Notes: a model not told the origin generated them from the sequence alone. A stretch of 64,000 bases of DNA from Mercurialis annua (GCF_937616625.2 NC_065571.1:52995651-53059650); one strand, 5' to 3'. Positions 22,819 to 34,368 are shown, counted from the stretch's first letter. Numbers and translations are program-made.

Positions 22819-23847
22819 TTGTTGATATGCTACATGTTTTGATTAAGTTTTATGTACGAGAACCTAGTATACGATCCAACGAAACTAGCTACCTATTGGG
22901 TGTCAATAGGCTGTGTGATCACCAGTAATCGAGTCAGTCTAGCGTGTCTGACTATAAGATATGATTTGAGATGCATGCAGGGTTTGATTATGAAAGCTAT
23001 GATATGAATGCTATACGAGAGTGAACTCGGTTACAGTGTAACCTGAGCCCCGTATCTAGTAGGTTGGACCTACCAGTGGGTTGGACCCACCTCTTTGGGA
23101 TTAAGAGATATGTTCTGACTGACGTGGTTGAACGTGAACGCTCCCGGTCAGACTAATGGAATCAGTATGATTTGAATAATAGTGAGTTACGTTATGTTTC
23201 AGGATTATAGTTTCGAAAGGATCGAGTACTTGTTCATATGTATTTTTATATTGATATTGATTTGAAATGCGATGCTATGTTTTTAAAATAATACCGTTAG
23301 TAAACTGTGAACTCACTCAGTATTTCCCCAAATACTGACCCCTCACCTTTGATGTCTTTCAGGTGCTTAGCTTGTGGACTTAGCTAGAGGCCAATTTTGG
23401 AGTGCAGAAGTCATCTGTATATGTTAGTTTATGACTTCTGTTAATGCTGCAGTAGTGGTCCTGTGTCAACAGAATAGTAGCCTAGTCAGCAGTTCATTTT
23501 GATTGTATATATCAACTGCTGTATTTGTTTATATGCTTCTTGATAGGCTACGTGTTTTGTATATGATCCACGGCCCCAGATGCCGGTGTGATGTTTTGAG
23601 ACACTAACTGATGTATTTAGTACCGCGAGGCCAGTTCGTACAGGGTACGGTAACTAGAGCCCGCGAGGTTAACGGAACAGTTAGTGTAAATGTTTATATG
23701 GGTTATATATTTGCTTCAGTTGTGTTACGCTGTTTGTTTATATTATTTGCGAAAAATAAATTGTGATTTTAGGCTTGCTACGGGTTCCGGAGCTACCACT
23801 CCCGTTCCCTAGCGCCGGTTGCGGCTCAATAGTTTTGGGTCGTGACA
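21253..23847 (+). repeat. 3' LTR, 2595 bp
   Basis: Near-identical copy of 14407-17001, including the palindrome array (22070-22273) and AT microsatellite. Followed by the TTAAG target duplication. Confidence 0.93.
22070..22273. repeat. Array of GTGCACG-NN-CGTGCAC palindromes in the 3' LTR
   Basis: Same array as in the 5' LTR, unit for unit identical by eye. Its conservation between LTRs is expected from reverse transcription. Confidence 0.9.
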
Positions 23848-23852
23848 TTAAG
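23848..23852. repeat. Target-site duplication of the LTR element, right copy (TTAAG)
   Basis: Matches TTAAG at 14402-14406; the LINE sequence resumes here. Confidence 0.9.
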
Positions 23853-23871
23853 GGCATTCAAGATAGTACTA

Positions 23872-23902
23872 AGTTTTGGGTCGTGACATTAAGGGCATTC
23901 AA
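23872..23902. repeat. 31-bp templated filler repeating the LTR/LINE junction
   Basis: Exact repeat of 23831-23861: the last 17 bases of the LTR plus TTAAG and the next LINE bases (GGCATTCAA). It lies between the remnant of LINE ORF1 and the truncated ORF2, i.e. exactly at the internal deletion scar. Confidence 0.85.
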
Positions 23903-26112
23903 ACGTTACAGCCACTTTTACAAGTCAGCTTGGGGGATTATTAAAGAGGATATTACTGCTGCCATTCAGGATGTCTTCAAAACTGGTAAGATCCTTAACC
24001 AGATCAATAAAATTTCTATTACAGTTGTGCCAAAAACTGCTAATGCTAATAATCTTAATGATTTTAGACCAATTGCATGCTGTAACGTTTTGTACAAGAT
24101 AGTTACCAAAGTTATAGCCTCTAGACTGAGCCCTCTCCTCTCTAAAATCATCTCCCCTAACCAGTCTGCTTTTGTTCCTAAGAGGTCAATAGCGCATAAT
24201 ATCATGTTAGCTCATGAGTTGGTGAAGAATTACCATAAGAATCAAGGAACCCCTAGGTGTTTATTGAAAATAGACCTAAAAAAAGCTTACGACTCTATCT
24301 CATGGGACTACATTGAGGAAATGTTTATTAATTTAAACTTTCCTGACAGTTTTATTACGCTCATTATGAATTGTATTAGAAATCCCAGTTTCTCTGTGAA
24401 TTGGAATGGTAGTAGTGGAGAGGTCTTTAAATCTGGGAAGGGGCTGAGACAAGGGGACCCAATATCCCCACTTGTCTTTGTTATCTGTATGGAGTACCTC
24501 ACCAGAGCCCTTAAGCTTAATAACTCTGAGTTTAAATTCCACCATGGCTGCAAAGACCTTAAGATTAATAATCTGATGTTTGCGGATGACCTCCTCCTGT
24601 TTTGTTATGGGGATGAGAGTTCAGTTATGGCTATGATTAAGACTCTGGATAATTTTAAGAACATATCTGGGCTTCAAGTGAATAGTAACAAGAGTCAAAT
24701 CTTTTTCTGTATGGTGGATCACAACATTAAAGATAGAATTCTGAGTAATCTGGGATTTGAAGAAGGGGAGCTGCCTTTGAGATATCTAGGCATACCTCTT
24801 ATCTCATCAAAGCTTTCTAAAGAGGATTGCAGGGGTATTATTTCTAAAATAACTAGCAGAATCCATTCCTGGACAAGCAAGTTATTATCCTATGCAGGGA
24901 GGATTCAGCTGATTCAATCAGTCCTTATGAGTATGCATGTCTTCTGGGCATCTATAATGATTCTTCCTAAGCAAGTGACTAAAAAGATCCAAGGAATTTG
25001 CTCCAAATTTCTTTGGACTGGTAATACTGAGGGCAGAAACAAAGCTGTTGTCTCCTGGAAAGAATTGACTAAGCTTAAGAAAGAGGGAGGGCTTAGCATG
25101 AAAGATATTAACTGTTGGAATAGAGCAGCTATCAGTAAGCACATTTGGCACCTCTTTAATAACCCAGATTCTATATGGGTAAAATGGGTTAAAGCTAACA
25201 AGATTAAGAAGAAAAGTTTCTGGGGTATGAACTTTAGTAATACTACTAGCTGGATTTGGAGGGGCATCCTGAATATCAGACCTGAGATTAGTAAGATTAT
25301 TGATTTCAGATTGGGAAATGGGAAAACTACTAGCTTCTGGAATGACCCATGGCTCCAAGGGCACTCTGTGGTGGAGAGATTTCCAAGAGTGAAAATGAGA
25401 GAATCAGATATCCCAAGGGCTGCTGTAGTTGCTGATTTGTGGAGGAATGGTAAATGGGATTTGCCAGACCCTACTGATGAGGATATGGATGAAGCCTGGA
25501 GTTACATTACTCAGAACTGCTCTATCTCCAATAATAATGATGAAATTAAGTGGAAAGTTGTAAAGAACAGTAAATTCTCCATTGACCAGACCTGGAGATT
25601 ATATAGAGAAAACCATCCTACTGTTAACTGGTTTAAAGTTGTCTGGGGTAAGGGCTCAGTCCCAAGGTATAATTTTATTTTGTGGCTAGTGTTAAAAAGG
25701 AGAGTTAGAACTAAAGACAAGTTGAAGAGATGGGGAGTTACAGAAGATGATAAGTGTGTTCTTTGTAATGATGGCACTGAAACTATCAAGCATTGCTTCT
25801 ATGAGTGTGATTTTGCCAAGCTCATTTGGAGCAAAGTGTTGAGAATTTGCAGATGTAATGCTACCATCAGAAGCTGGGGCAGATTGATTAGCCGGTTCTG
25901 CAGGAAAGCTGCTGGGAAGAATGGTGTTGCGGTTATCAGAAGAATTGCCTTAACTGCAACTGTTTATCATATTTGGTCTGTTAGGAACAAGAAGGTTTTT
26001 GAAAATGAAGTTCCTAATGCAGAAGCTGTGATGAGGAAGATTAAAGCAATAATTATTGATAAAATCAGTGCGATGAAGATGAATGATAGAATGATTAGTA
26101 TAGTTGATGATA
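23903..26112 (+). pseudogene. L1-type LINE ORF2: reverse transcriptase and zinc-finger region, 5' deleted
   Basis: Open without stops through about 735 codons. It begins inside ORF2 at the block YSHFYKSAWG; the apurinic endonuclease domain and the front of the reverse transcriptase are missing. Visible motifs in order: DFRPIACCN, QSAFVPKRSI, LLKIDLKKAYDS, KGLRQGDPISPLVF, the catalytic FADD (codons at 24579-24590), LRYLGIPL, and C-terminal zf-RVT-like CVLCNDGTETIKHCFYEC. The frame is fused upstream to LTR sequence (open from 23763) and downstream runs into the MITE to a stop at 26366. Without the MITE the frame would end at 26511-26513 as ...VDDIHLM. Long intact coding but no endonuclease: inactive. 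Confidence 0.92.
26104..26112. repeat. 9-bp target duplication of the MITE, left copy (TTGATGATA)
   Basis: TTGATGATA recurs at 26481-26489 on the far side of the MITE. Nine bases is diagnostic for Mutator-type transposases. Confidence 0.85.
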
Positions 26113-26480
26113 GGCCAAACCCATATAGAGGTCCCTGTACTTTATACTTTTTTTTCGGTAGGTCCTTATACTTCATTTTTGTATTATCTGGTCCCTCTAT
26201 TTACCTATTTTTGATTTTCAGGTCCTTTGTGAGGTTTTTCCAGTCCCTCTACTTACAATTTTTGTTTCCTCCAGTCCCTTTACTTACAATTTTTGTTTCC
26301 TCCAGTCCCTTTACTTACAATTTTTGTTTCCTCCAGCCACACAAAAGGACCGAAAAAAACTCATAAAGGATCTGAAAATCAAAAATAGGTAAGTAGAGGG
26401 ACCAAATAATACAAAAATGGAGTATAAGGACCTACGGAAAAAAATGTATAAAGTACAGGGACCTCTATATGGGTTAAGCC
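26113..26480. mobile_element. Mutator-type MITE, 368 bp, inserted in LINE ORF2
   Basis: Long inverted repeats: GGCCAAACCCATATAGAGG at the left against the complement of GGCTTAACCCATATAGAGG at the right, continuing past the GTACTTTATAC block on each side. Flanked by the 9-bp duplication TTGATGATA. Inside, a roughly 31-bp unit (CCAGTCCCTTTACTTACAAT...) is repeated three times at about 26240-26335. No coding capacity. Confidence 0.85.
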
Positions 26481-26639
26481 TTGATGATATCCATTTGATG
26501 TAATCTTCTTTTTTGTAGTTGGCAGGCCTTTTAAAAGCCTTGTTCTCTGTTCTGTTGTGGTTTAGGCTTTATGCCTAAGGACTATTCTTTATTTCAATCT
26601 GAAATGAAGCTTTTTTGGGCTTTTCACCAAAAAAAAAAA

Positions 26640-26661
26640 ATGGAACTCTCTAAAAAAATTG
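26640..26661. repeat. Target-site duplication of the LINE, right copy
   Basis: Exact match to 14191-14212, right after the LINE A-tail; the first A is shared with the tail. Confidence 0.9.
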
Positions 26662-28167
26662 AATGGGACTGAGGCTGCCACGGTTCATAACTCGGCGGTT
26701 AAAAAAAAGTGGAACTGGTCCGGAACCGCCTAAGAGACGGTTCTATGACGTCCGGTTCCGGTTCCGATACCGGTTTAGGACGGTTTAGAAAAAATATTGA
26801 AAATAAAATTTAATTACTAAAAAATATAATTTAACAATTAAATAATTCACGGAGATAGAATTACAAAAAAAAAAAATTGAAAATAAAATATTAACCAAAA
26901 ATAATAAAACAAATATAACATATATTTTATTGCAAAAATATATTAATTATATGATAAAGATATAATATATATATATATTAAATATATAATATATATTTTT
27001 TATTTAAGGGTTCGATCTTAAACCGCCGGTTCTGACCCGGAGCCGCCGGTTCACGGTTCAACAAATTTGTGACTTCGTAATGTTTAGTTTCACTTTTTAA
27101 ATTAAGGAGTAATCAATCAAAGATACCTCGTACGCGTTTATCAGTAACATTTTTTGGAAAAGTGATAAATTGACCACTTTATTTTGCGTTGTTAAAATAA
27201 AAATAACTTTTTAGAATTTATAAAGTTAAACAAACGATATTACTTTTTAGAATGTAATGATTATTTTGGGCTTATAGGTGAAATCGTTATATTAATTTGA
27301 ATAATTAGCATGAAATACCAATATTAACCTTTATTAGTTTCAAACACTTTTGTTATATTCTATAAATTATCATTAATTATTATTTTATCCAATATAAAAA
27401 TTAATAACAATTTGTTTTTCAAAGTTTAATTATAACTCCAAAACAACAGTTAGGTTCCCCATAATATAAATTAATATTATTTAAAATATTAAAATAAAAT
27501 TATTATTGGAAGTTAATAAATATAATTATTTTAACTTTTATTTTTTTAATTTTTGTACAAACTCAACTTTATCTATCTTTGTGGGATGGAGAGAGTACTA
27601 TGTTTAAACATTTTTTATCCGGATAAGGGATATATAGATTTAAATGATATAAACTTTTGATCGATCTATAACTGTATAAACTCGAGTGAAATTGTCTGAA
27701 AAAGAAAACATAGCCACCTAAATAAATTTTACTTGATTTATTTGGTTTATCAAAGATGTTTCTTTTGATTGATGATAAGAATAATTGGAGTAAGAAAAAG
27801 AAGAATTTGTAATTAATTTGAATGATGAATATTTTAGCGCAACAGACATTATTTACGTCAATTCAAACATAATTTGGGAACAGAAAAAGACGAGTGAAGT
27901 TGAGCTTGAGAAAAGATGTGTATTTTGTGTTTTGACTATCCTAACCCTACGCGTTATATCTTCTTTGCTACTAACGTCACTGATTAGCTCTCAGTTGTCT
28001 ACATTTTCCATCCAATTCCAGAGTCTTTTTTTTTTTGGAATTAACTGCTACAAGGTCCAGTTCCAATAAACGAAGTATATGAGCCAAATATGAACAATTT
28101 AAGTTTATATATCCATTTTGTTTGATCAAGATGATAAATATATTTTTCAAAATAATTAATAAATATA
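26662..28167. other. AT-rich intergenic region with a GGTTCCGG-rich decayed element
   Basis: About 26680-27065 has paired stretches rich in CCGGTTCCGG and AACCGCCGGTT motifs at both ends with AT-rich DNA between, which looks like a decayed non-autonomous DNA transposon (hAT-like composition) whose termini I cannot define. A lone Stowaway-like right end (GGGATGGAGAGAGTA) is at about 27583-27597. No gene recognised. Confidence 0.35.
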
Positions 28168-28402
28168 CCCTCCATTTTAATAGAGTTGTCTACTTTCAAA
28201 AAATAACTAATTTTTACATTCAATTTTCCCATATTACCCTTATTTAAAATCCACTGATGAGTAAATTGTAAGTGGACCCTATGTTAAATAGGGGTATGAT
28301 AAGAAAAGTAAGAAATCTTTTACAAAATCCATAAATTATAATTGATTTTTTAAAACTGTGTGATAAAGGTAAAGTGGACATCTCTATTGGGAACGGAGGG
28401 AG
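28168..28402. mobile_element. Stowaway-like MITE, 235 bp
   Basis: Left end CCCTCCATTTTAATAGAG and right end, read in reverse, CTCCCTCCGTTCCCAATAGAG, flanked by TA on both sides. The inverted match continues into the GTCTAC/GTCCAC stretches. Interior is AT-rich, non-coding. Confidence 0.75.
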
Positions 28403-29187
28403 TAATTAATGTATTCACTCTTAATTTAAATCTATTAAAGAAAACACGCACCTCTTCTTAAACTAAATAACTCTTTCTAAACTAAAGTTAAAAAATAAAA
28501 TATATAAGATAATCATTCACAAAATAAAAAAATTAAACATTAATTGTAAAATTACATTTTAAAAATAAATTTAAATGTAATTATACCGTAATATAATTAC
28601 TTTTGAGTAAAAAAATTAGATATGCCTCTAACAAAAAAATTAGAATAGTTTAGTTAGCACTTAGCCAGACTACAATAGTGAAAGACAAGATATGAGAAAA
28701 TTAGGTATTTATCTAAAATAAATAAATAATAGAAAATATGTCAACACGAAAAAAATACAAAAAGTACATTAGAATTTTTTATTTTTTATTTTTTTATTCT
28801 CAATATTTAAATATTTATAATTTTACTCTACCATATGACATGCAATCTCACACACATCTCACATGTCTCTCTCTCTCTCTATTTTTCTCACTCTCTCTCA
28901 CGTGCATGCCCATATGACAACTACTCTCTTTCCTTCTCTTTCTTTTTCTCTTTTTGACATGCACTTGCTTATTTTTTGTTTCCATTTTCAATTAATTTCT
29001 TTTTTTTACTATTTTTTTTTTATATTTTTATTGTTTTTTTCTTTTGTATCTGATGAATGTTAAAAGTTTATTTTATTTTCATTTTTTATGAATACTATAT
29101 TTTAAAGCAAGTTTATTAGAATATTAAATGAATGCTAAGAATTTATTTATTTTCATTTTTCATATTATTATTATGTCTACCAATATC
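28403..29187. other. AT-rich intergenic region
   Basis: Contains a CT-rich microsatellite (about 28865-28910) and long T-rich tracts; no gene or element recognised. Confidence 0.4.
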
Positions 29188-29560
29188 GTATGTAGCATAT
29201 TATTATATGATAATGTGATCATACTACTGGATAATATAAGACAAAATCACAGTATCAGATTATCATATGATTATCATTATATCACCTTATCATATGATTA
29301 TCACAACTTCACCTTAGCATGTAATTATCAGTGTATCATATTGCATTGTCATCTTGTTATCATGTCATTATCAGTATTGTATGTAGCAGGTTATTATATG
29401 ATAATATAATGATACTGCTAGATAATATAAGACAAAATCACATTATCACATTATCATATGTTTATCACAGTTTCACCTTAACATGTAATTATCAGTGTAT
29501 CATATTGCATTGTCATCTTATTATCATTTCATCAATATCGTATGTAGCAGATTATTATCA
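29188..29560. repeat. Tandem repeat of 160-190 bp units rich in TATCAT
   Basis: The block starting GTATGTAGCA recurs at 29188, 29379 and 29540. The first two units share long stretches (for example GATAATATAAGACAAAATCAC and GTGTATCATATTGCATTGTC). TATCAT/ATGATA-rich sequence continues in degenerate form to about 29780. Confidence 0.8.
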
Positions 29561-32500
29561 TCTTATTATCATAATTTTTCTGTAATTGTTTTTCATATAT
29601 ATATCATATTATCATACTATTATCATTTTATTATCAATAAGAATCTTATCATACTATAATCATAAAATTATCTATCTATTATAATAACATTATAATACTG
29701 TTATCATTATCATATCATTCTATTATCACATCTTTATCATAATCGTATAATATTATGATACCGATATGATAATATAGTGATACTCGTATGATAACCAAAC
29801 ACTAATTTTTATATAAAAAAAATTCCCTACGGTGTTATGATAATGCAGTGATACTCTTATGTTAATCATATGCTGTTTTTTTTTAAAAAAATTTATCATA
29901 AAATCGTTTTTATGCATATTTTTATATATAAAATAGAAAAAAAATAAAGAGTAATTTATTTAGATCTGAATTAAAAAAATCGCAATAATCACCACGAATT
30001 AAGGAAAAGGTCGCTAAAATAAAATATGAAAGAACGGTGGAGCGATAGCAAAGCGATGAAAGAACAGTGGCAGAGCGATGAAAGAATGACGAAGAAAAAA
30101 ATGGAGAAAGAAAAGGGAAAAAAATAACGAGAAAAAAAAACAAAGAAGGAAAGAGAAGAGAGAGAAATAAAAAAAAGACAGTAATCACATGATAAGAGTA
30201 AAAAAAACATATTTAGAGTAAAATAATAATAAAATATAGGTATAATTATAGTAGTAATTTCATGAAATACATGTTTTGATAACTTATTTACACCTTTACC
30301 TGCCAAGTTTTGATTTTTTGTTATCTTTTTTTATTTACGAAAAACACCTATCTTTTTTTGGTTTCCAATTTCGGTTTTCGGTTTTTTCGGTTCGGTCGAT
30401 CGAACCGAACCAACCGACAATTTTTTTATATAGTGTAAGATTAGTATATATATAGTGTTAAATTTTATTTTTTATAGATTTTTTTCTGGAATTTTTTTTA
30501 TATAATGTAACAATAGTGTTTTTATGGTATTTATATAGTGTAAGATTAGTGTATAAGTAGTATATATATAGTGTTTTACTAGTGTATATATAGTGTATAA
30601 GTAGTGTATTTATGACATTTTGTAGTATTTTTTGTGGTTGACACCATAAAACACTGCAAATACACCATAAACACTGTAAATGCACCATAAATATACTAAA
30701 AACGGCAGAAATATACTATAAATACACCAAAAATACTCTAAAACGTAAACATATTATGAAATTACTAAAAATGAACCATAAATCAATTTTTTCTTTATAA
30801 AATCAGTAGCAATAAACAAATCTATGAATAAGAGAAGACAAAATAAATAATTATATGAATAATAGAATAATTTTATAAACAAAAAATTATAGTTAAATAT
30901 TTTGTAAACAAAAAATTATAGATCTACAATAATTTATTTACAAAATATTTAAATTATTGCAAAAAACGTAAAAAATTACACAAATCTAAAAACGAGTCAA
31001 TAAATCCATAACACGAACGGAAGAGACGAACGGACTAGCGCGAACGGAAAAGACGAACGGAAAAACGACCGAAAACGACGAGAAATTCATCGAAAGTAGA
31101 CGAACGGAAGCGCGACCGGAAAAGACGAACGGAAAAGTAATTGGAGGAGATAAACTGAAAATCAAATGAAAAAGAAAAAGGAAAGAAGAAGAAAAGAAGA
31201 AGAAAAGAAGAGAAAATAAGAGAACGAAGAGAGAATAAGAGAAAGAAGAGAGAAAAAAATGGCTATATAAAAATTTAACATAAAATGAGATAAAACTTCT
31301 TTATATAGTGGATATTTTTGTTAAATAAGTTAGCTTATTAGGTAATGTAGGACAAAAGGAAAAGATGGATCAAAATGGTATAAATACTTTACCCAAAACA
31401 GATATTTAGAAAATAATTCTATAATTATAATATAAATATAATTTAGAGTAAAAAATAAAAATATTATAATATATTGTTTTATTTTTTTTATTGTGATAGA
31501 AATTAAATTATTTTTAAAAATGGAGTAGTTATCTAATTTTCTCACAAGATATGGACTTGAAAGGCTCACAATTAGGAGACCAAACGAGGTTCATTTCTTC
31601 TCAAAATAAAGCCATGGGCTTATCAGAATGGCCCATGTTTAATTTTGTTGACGTTTTGATGGTTCTTCATGTTTCGAAGCATCTAAAAGTAGAAACAGGG
31701 TGCTCAATCTCAACTTCCAAACTTGATCAACACCAATTATTACTCTCTCATGTCGTAAAATGATAATACAATTTTAATTAATGTATAAATTAAAAAAATT
31801 TAATTAAACACTGATGACTAATCTTTATGTTGGTATATTTTTATACTGAAATACGGAGCAATTGAGTAATTTTGAAATAACTATACAATTTATTAAAAGT
31901 AAATAATTTTTTTAATCTTTAAAGTTTAAACTATTTGTCAAAACCAGAATTCAGCTTACAATTTAACACATCAAAAATAATAAGATGATCTATCCCTTTA
32001 GGACAAAACGAGTATTTATTTTCTCGTGGTTATATGAATATTTTGATTAAAAATCCTCACTTCTTTCTTTCATTTATTAGGTCTAGATGTTTATTGAACA
32101 ATAAATTGGAATAAATTCTAATTCTCTTCTCTCATTTATAATATCAACTCGATTATTCTAATATTTAATTTATTGATTGTCTTAACATTAAAAATATTAA
32201 TTTAATTTTCACCGGTAAATATATATATTTTAGAGAAATTCTAAATATGTTTCAATCCTTGATAATATTTAATTAATATTATGATATAGATTAAAGTTAT
32301 ATAAAATACAGTCAACACTCTAATAATTAATATACATGGTGGATTAAAAATTTATTAATTATTAAAATTATTAATTTATTGAATATTCTATAAAATGTAA
32401 TATTAAAAAAGGTTCTTTGAAATTTGATTAATTATTAATTTATTGAATATTCATTATTAGAGTGTCGACTGTAAAATGCTTTTAGATGCTTTTAGATTAA

Positions 32501-32750
32501 TAAAAATCTTAAATATTAGTACTACTAAAGTACTAATGCGAATCATAATCAAGCGGGTCAATCCGGCTACCCGCGGATCATCGGACTTACTCTATACTGA
32601 AGCTTTGCAGTACATAAACAAAGTTATCGGATACACCCATTAACCCACCCGTTTCAAGTTGAGCAGCGCGTGAAACTCTGCAACTCACTCACTAAAAGAA
32701 ATTGAAAAAGATTCTAGAAGTCTCCCTTATCATCTCATAAAACCCTATTC
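29561..32750. other. AT-rich intergenic region with low-complexity repeats
   Basis: Distinct patches: degenerate ATGATA repeats to 29780; a GAAAGAACGGTGG/GCGATGAAAG patch near 30025-30090 within an A/G-rich block; a CGGTTTTCGGTT/GAACCGAACC patch at 30360-30420; TAGTGTATA and CACCATAAA repeats at 30430-30760; GACGAACGGAA repeats at about 31010-31135 followed by an A/G-rich tract to 31255; AT-rich DNA to the CPN20 promoter. No gene supported. Confidence 0.4.
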
Positions 32751-32930
32751 TTCACTACAACAAACTAAGCAACAACTGAATTCTTTCTAGGGTTTTATCA
32801 TCCATCTCCTTCAGTTCTTCAGCTCCATTTTCCGACAGGTAATTTCACAATTCTCGAACATCCACCACCACTGCTTCCCACCTTTTAATTACTGTTCGTT
32901 TATTATGTCTGAATTTGTTTTGCAGCAGAA

Positions 32931-34368
32931 ATGGCAACTTCTCAGTTAACAGCCTCATCAGTTTCAGTTTCCGCAAGAAACTTGTCGTCCTTCGAAGGGC
33001 TAAGACCTTCGAGTGTTAAGCTTGCTTCGTTGAGGTCCGGGGTTAGTCTGTCTCACCGGTCCTTTCGGAGCTTGGTCGTTAAAGCTGCCACTGTTGTTGC
33101 TCCAAAGGTAACTTACTGATTATATTTTGGTCTGTGTGATTACAATTGGGGAAAACTAGTGGTCTTGTTAATTTCTGAGGTATTAAGTAATTGTGCTTTG
33201 AATTTTAAGGAGGTTCTTTATGTTTATTAAGTTGTAAATTGTGTTGAATTGGATGTAGTACACTTCAATTAAGCCTTTGGGCGATAGAGTATTGGTGAAG
33301 ATTAAGGTTGCGGAGGAGAAATCTGGCGGTGGGATCTTACTTCCAACTTCAGCTCAATCAAAACCTCAGGGAGGTGAGGTGGTGGTTGTTGGAGAGGGGA
33401 AGACTATTGGAAACAACAAACTGGAAATTTCCGTCATGGTCTGTTTCTCTATGCAATTTTACAGTTTTGTAGATTTTTTGCATTTGTTGGACCCGTCTTA
33501 CTAACTGGATAAATGTTGATTTATGTGGGTGTCGTATAGCCTGGTAGTCAGGTCATCTATTCAAAGTATGCCGGAACTGAGGTGGAATTCAATGGTACAA
33601 ATCATCTTATATTGAAGGAGGATGATATTGTCGGTATCCTTGAGACAGATGACATCAAAGATCTCAAGCCTTTGAATGATAGAGTATTGATTAAGGTTTG
33701 TACTCTTTTTAACATTTGTTAGCTCATTATTAACTCGATTCTCATTAGTTGGGCGGTTTCTGTTAATTTCATAGAAAGTAGTTTCGCAGTCATGAACGAA
33801 TAAGACCTGCCTCGTTTTTAATTCGGTAACTAATCATTTGACTGTTTGGTCAATTGTAGGTTGCTGAGGCTGAGGAAAAAACAGCTGGAGGCTTGTTGCT
33901 GACAGAGGCAACCAAAGAGAAACCTTCCGTTGGCACGGTAATTTAATGGCGTTTCTCTTCTTCGTTAAATACTAAGACTGTGTTTGGTTAATGAAATATG
34001 CAAAGAATAGAATAGGTATTCTGTTTGGATTAATTATTCTTCGTTTTGGTACATATAGTAGTAATTCTATCGAATTGCTATTCTATAATTATTTTAAGTT
34101 GTATTCCATGTGTATTTTATTGCACAAACCAAACATGGCCTAAGTTTTGAGATTGATTGGAGTTTCTTATGGTATCCCATTTTGCATTAAACAGGTGATA
34201 GCAGTTGGGCCAGGAGCTCCCGATGAGGAAGGTAACAAGAAACCCCTATCTGTTTCCCCAGGGAGCACAGTGTTGTACTCAAAATACGCAGGAAATGACT
34301 TCAAGGGGAGCGATGGCGTCAACTACATTGTACTTCGGGCTTCGGATTTGATGGCAGTGCTGTCTTAG
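32931..34368 (+). CDS. CPN20: 20 kDa chaperonin, chloroplastic (CPN20/CPN21)
   Basis: Five coding exons: 32931-33107, 33259-33438, 33540-33695, 33860-33937, 34195-34368; all phase 0, 254 residues. A leader intron (GTAATTTCAC at 32839 to TTTGCAG at about 32925) precedes the ATG. Residues 1-50 are Ser/Arg-rich without acidic residues, a typical plastid transit peptide. Two GroES/Cpn10-like domains follow in tandem (about 60-153 and 157-253), each with the PLGDRVLVK / PLNDRVLIK start, a GGILLP / GGLLLT mobile loop and a YSKYAG block; the double domain is the hallmark of the plastid co-chaperonin. It caps the Cpn60 chaperonin during folding of stromal proteins such as Rubisco. Intron 4 contains a small MITE. 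The gene converges on the ARF gene. Confidence 0.96.
33976..34140. mobile_element. Tourist-like (PIF/Harbinger) MITE in intron 4 of CPN20, 165 bp
   Basis: Ends GACTGTGTTTGGTT and, in reverse, GGCCATGTTTGGTT, flanked by TAA on both sides (33973-33975, 34141-34143). The 'GTTTGGTT' terminus and a TWA target are typical of Tourist elements. It lies wholly inside the intron, 35 bases after the donor and 50 before the next exon. Confidence 0.75.

Larger units (their letters stand above)
14407..23847 (+). mobile_element. Non-autonomous Ty3/gypsy LTR retrotransposon (Tekay/Del-like termini), gag remnant only
   Basis: Two direct LTRs of 2595 bp (14407-17001, 21253-23847) with TG...CA ends, TTAAG target duplication, a primer-binding site complementary to initiator methionine tRNA and a polypurine tract. 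The interior is only 4.25 kb. It has a gag-like reading frame with one internal stop and then about 2.7 kb with no protein recognised: no protease, reverse transcriptase or integrase. The 3' junction (CGAGGACGAATTTTTATAA then AAGGGGGAAGAA then the LTR) is the pattern of Tekay/Del chromoviruses. Large LTRs plus gag-only content match the non-autonomous TR-GAG / LARD-like type, moved by proteins supplied from a relative. Confidence 0.9.
14213..26639 (+). mobile_element. L1-type LINE, full 5' end, invaded by an LTR element and a MITE
   Basis: Bounded by a 22-bp target duplication and ending in a 12-A tail (26629-26640). The LINE's own sequence is: 14213-14406 (leader and start of ORF1), 23848-23871 (next few ORF1 codons), 23903-26112 (ORF2 from part-way through) and 26481-26628 (end of ORF2 and 3' untranslated region). 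The remainder is an LTR retrotransposon (14407-23847), a 31-bp filler (23872-23902) and a Mutator-type MITE (26113-26480). Most of ORF1 and the endonuclease half of ORF2 are deleted, so the copy cannot move. Confidence 0.88.

Noticed and set aside
23763..26366. Single 867-residue host gene
   Set aside because: The front is LTR sequence plus filler, the end is a MITE; only 23903-26112 is LINE ORF2.
29128..29585. Frames rich in Ile/Tyr/His across 29.1-29.6 kb
   Set aside because: They follow the TATCAT tandem repeat, with the same peptide words repeated per unit; not a gene.
31551..31763. 70-codon plus-strand frame
   Set aside because: Single short frame in AT-rich DNA, no recognised domain, no splice partner or promoter evidence.
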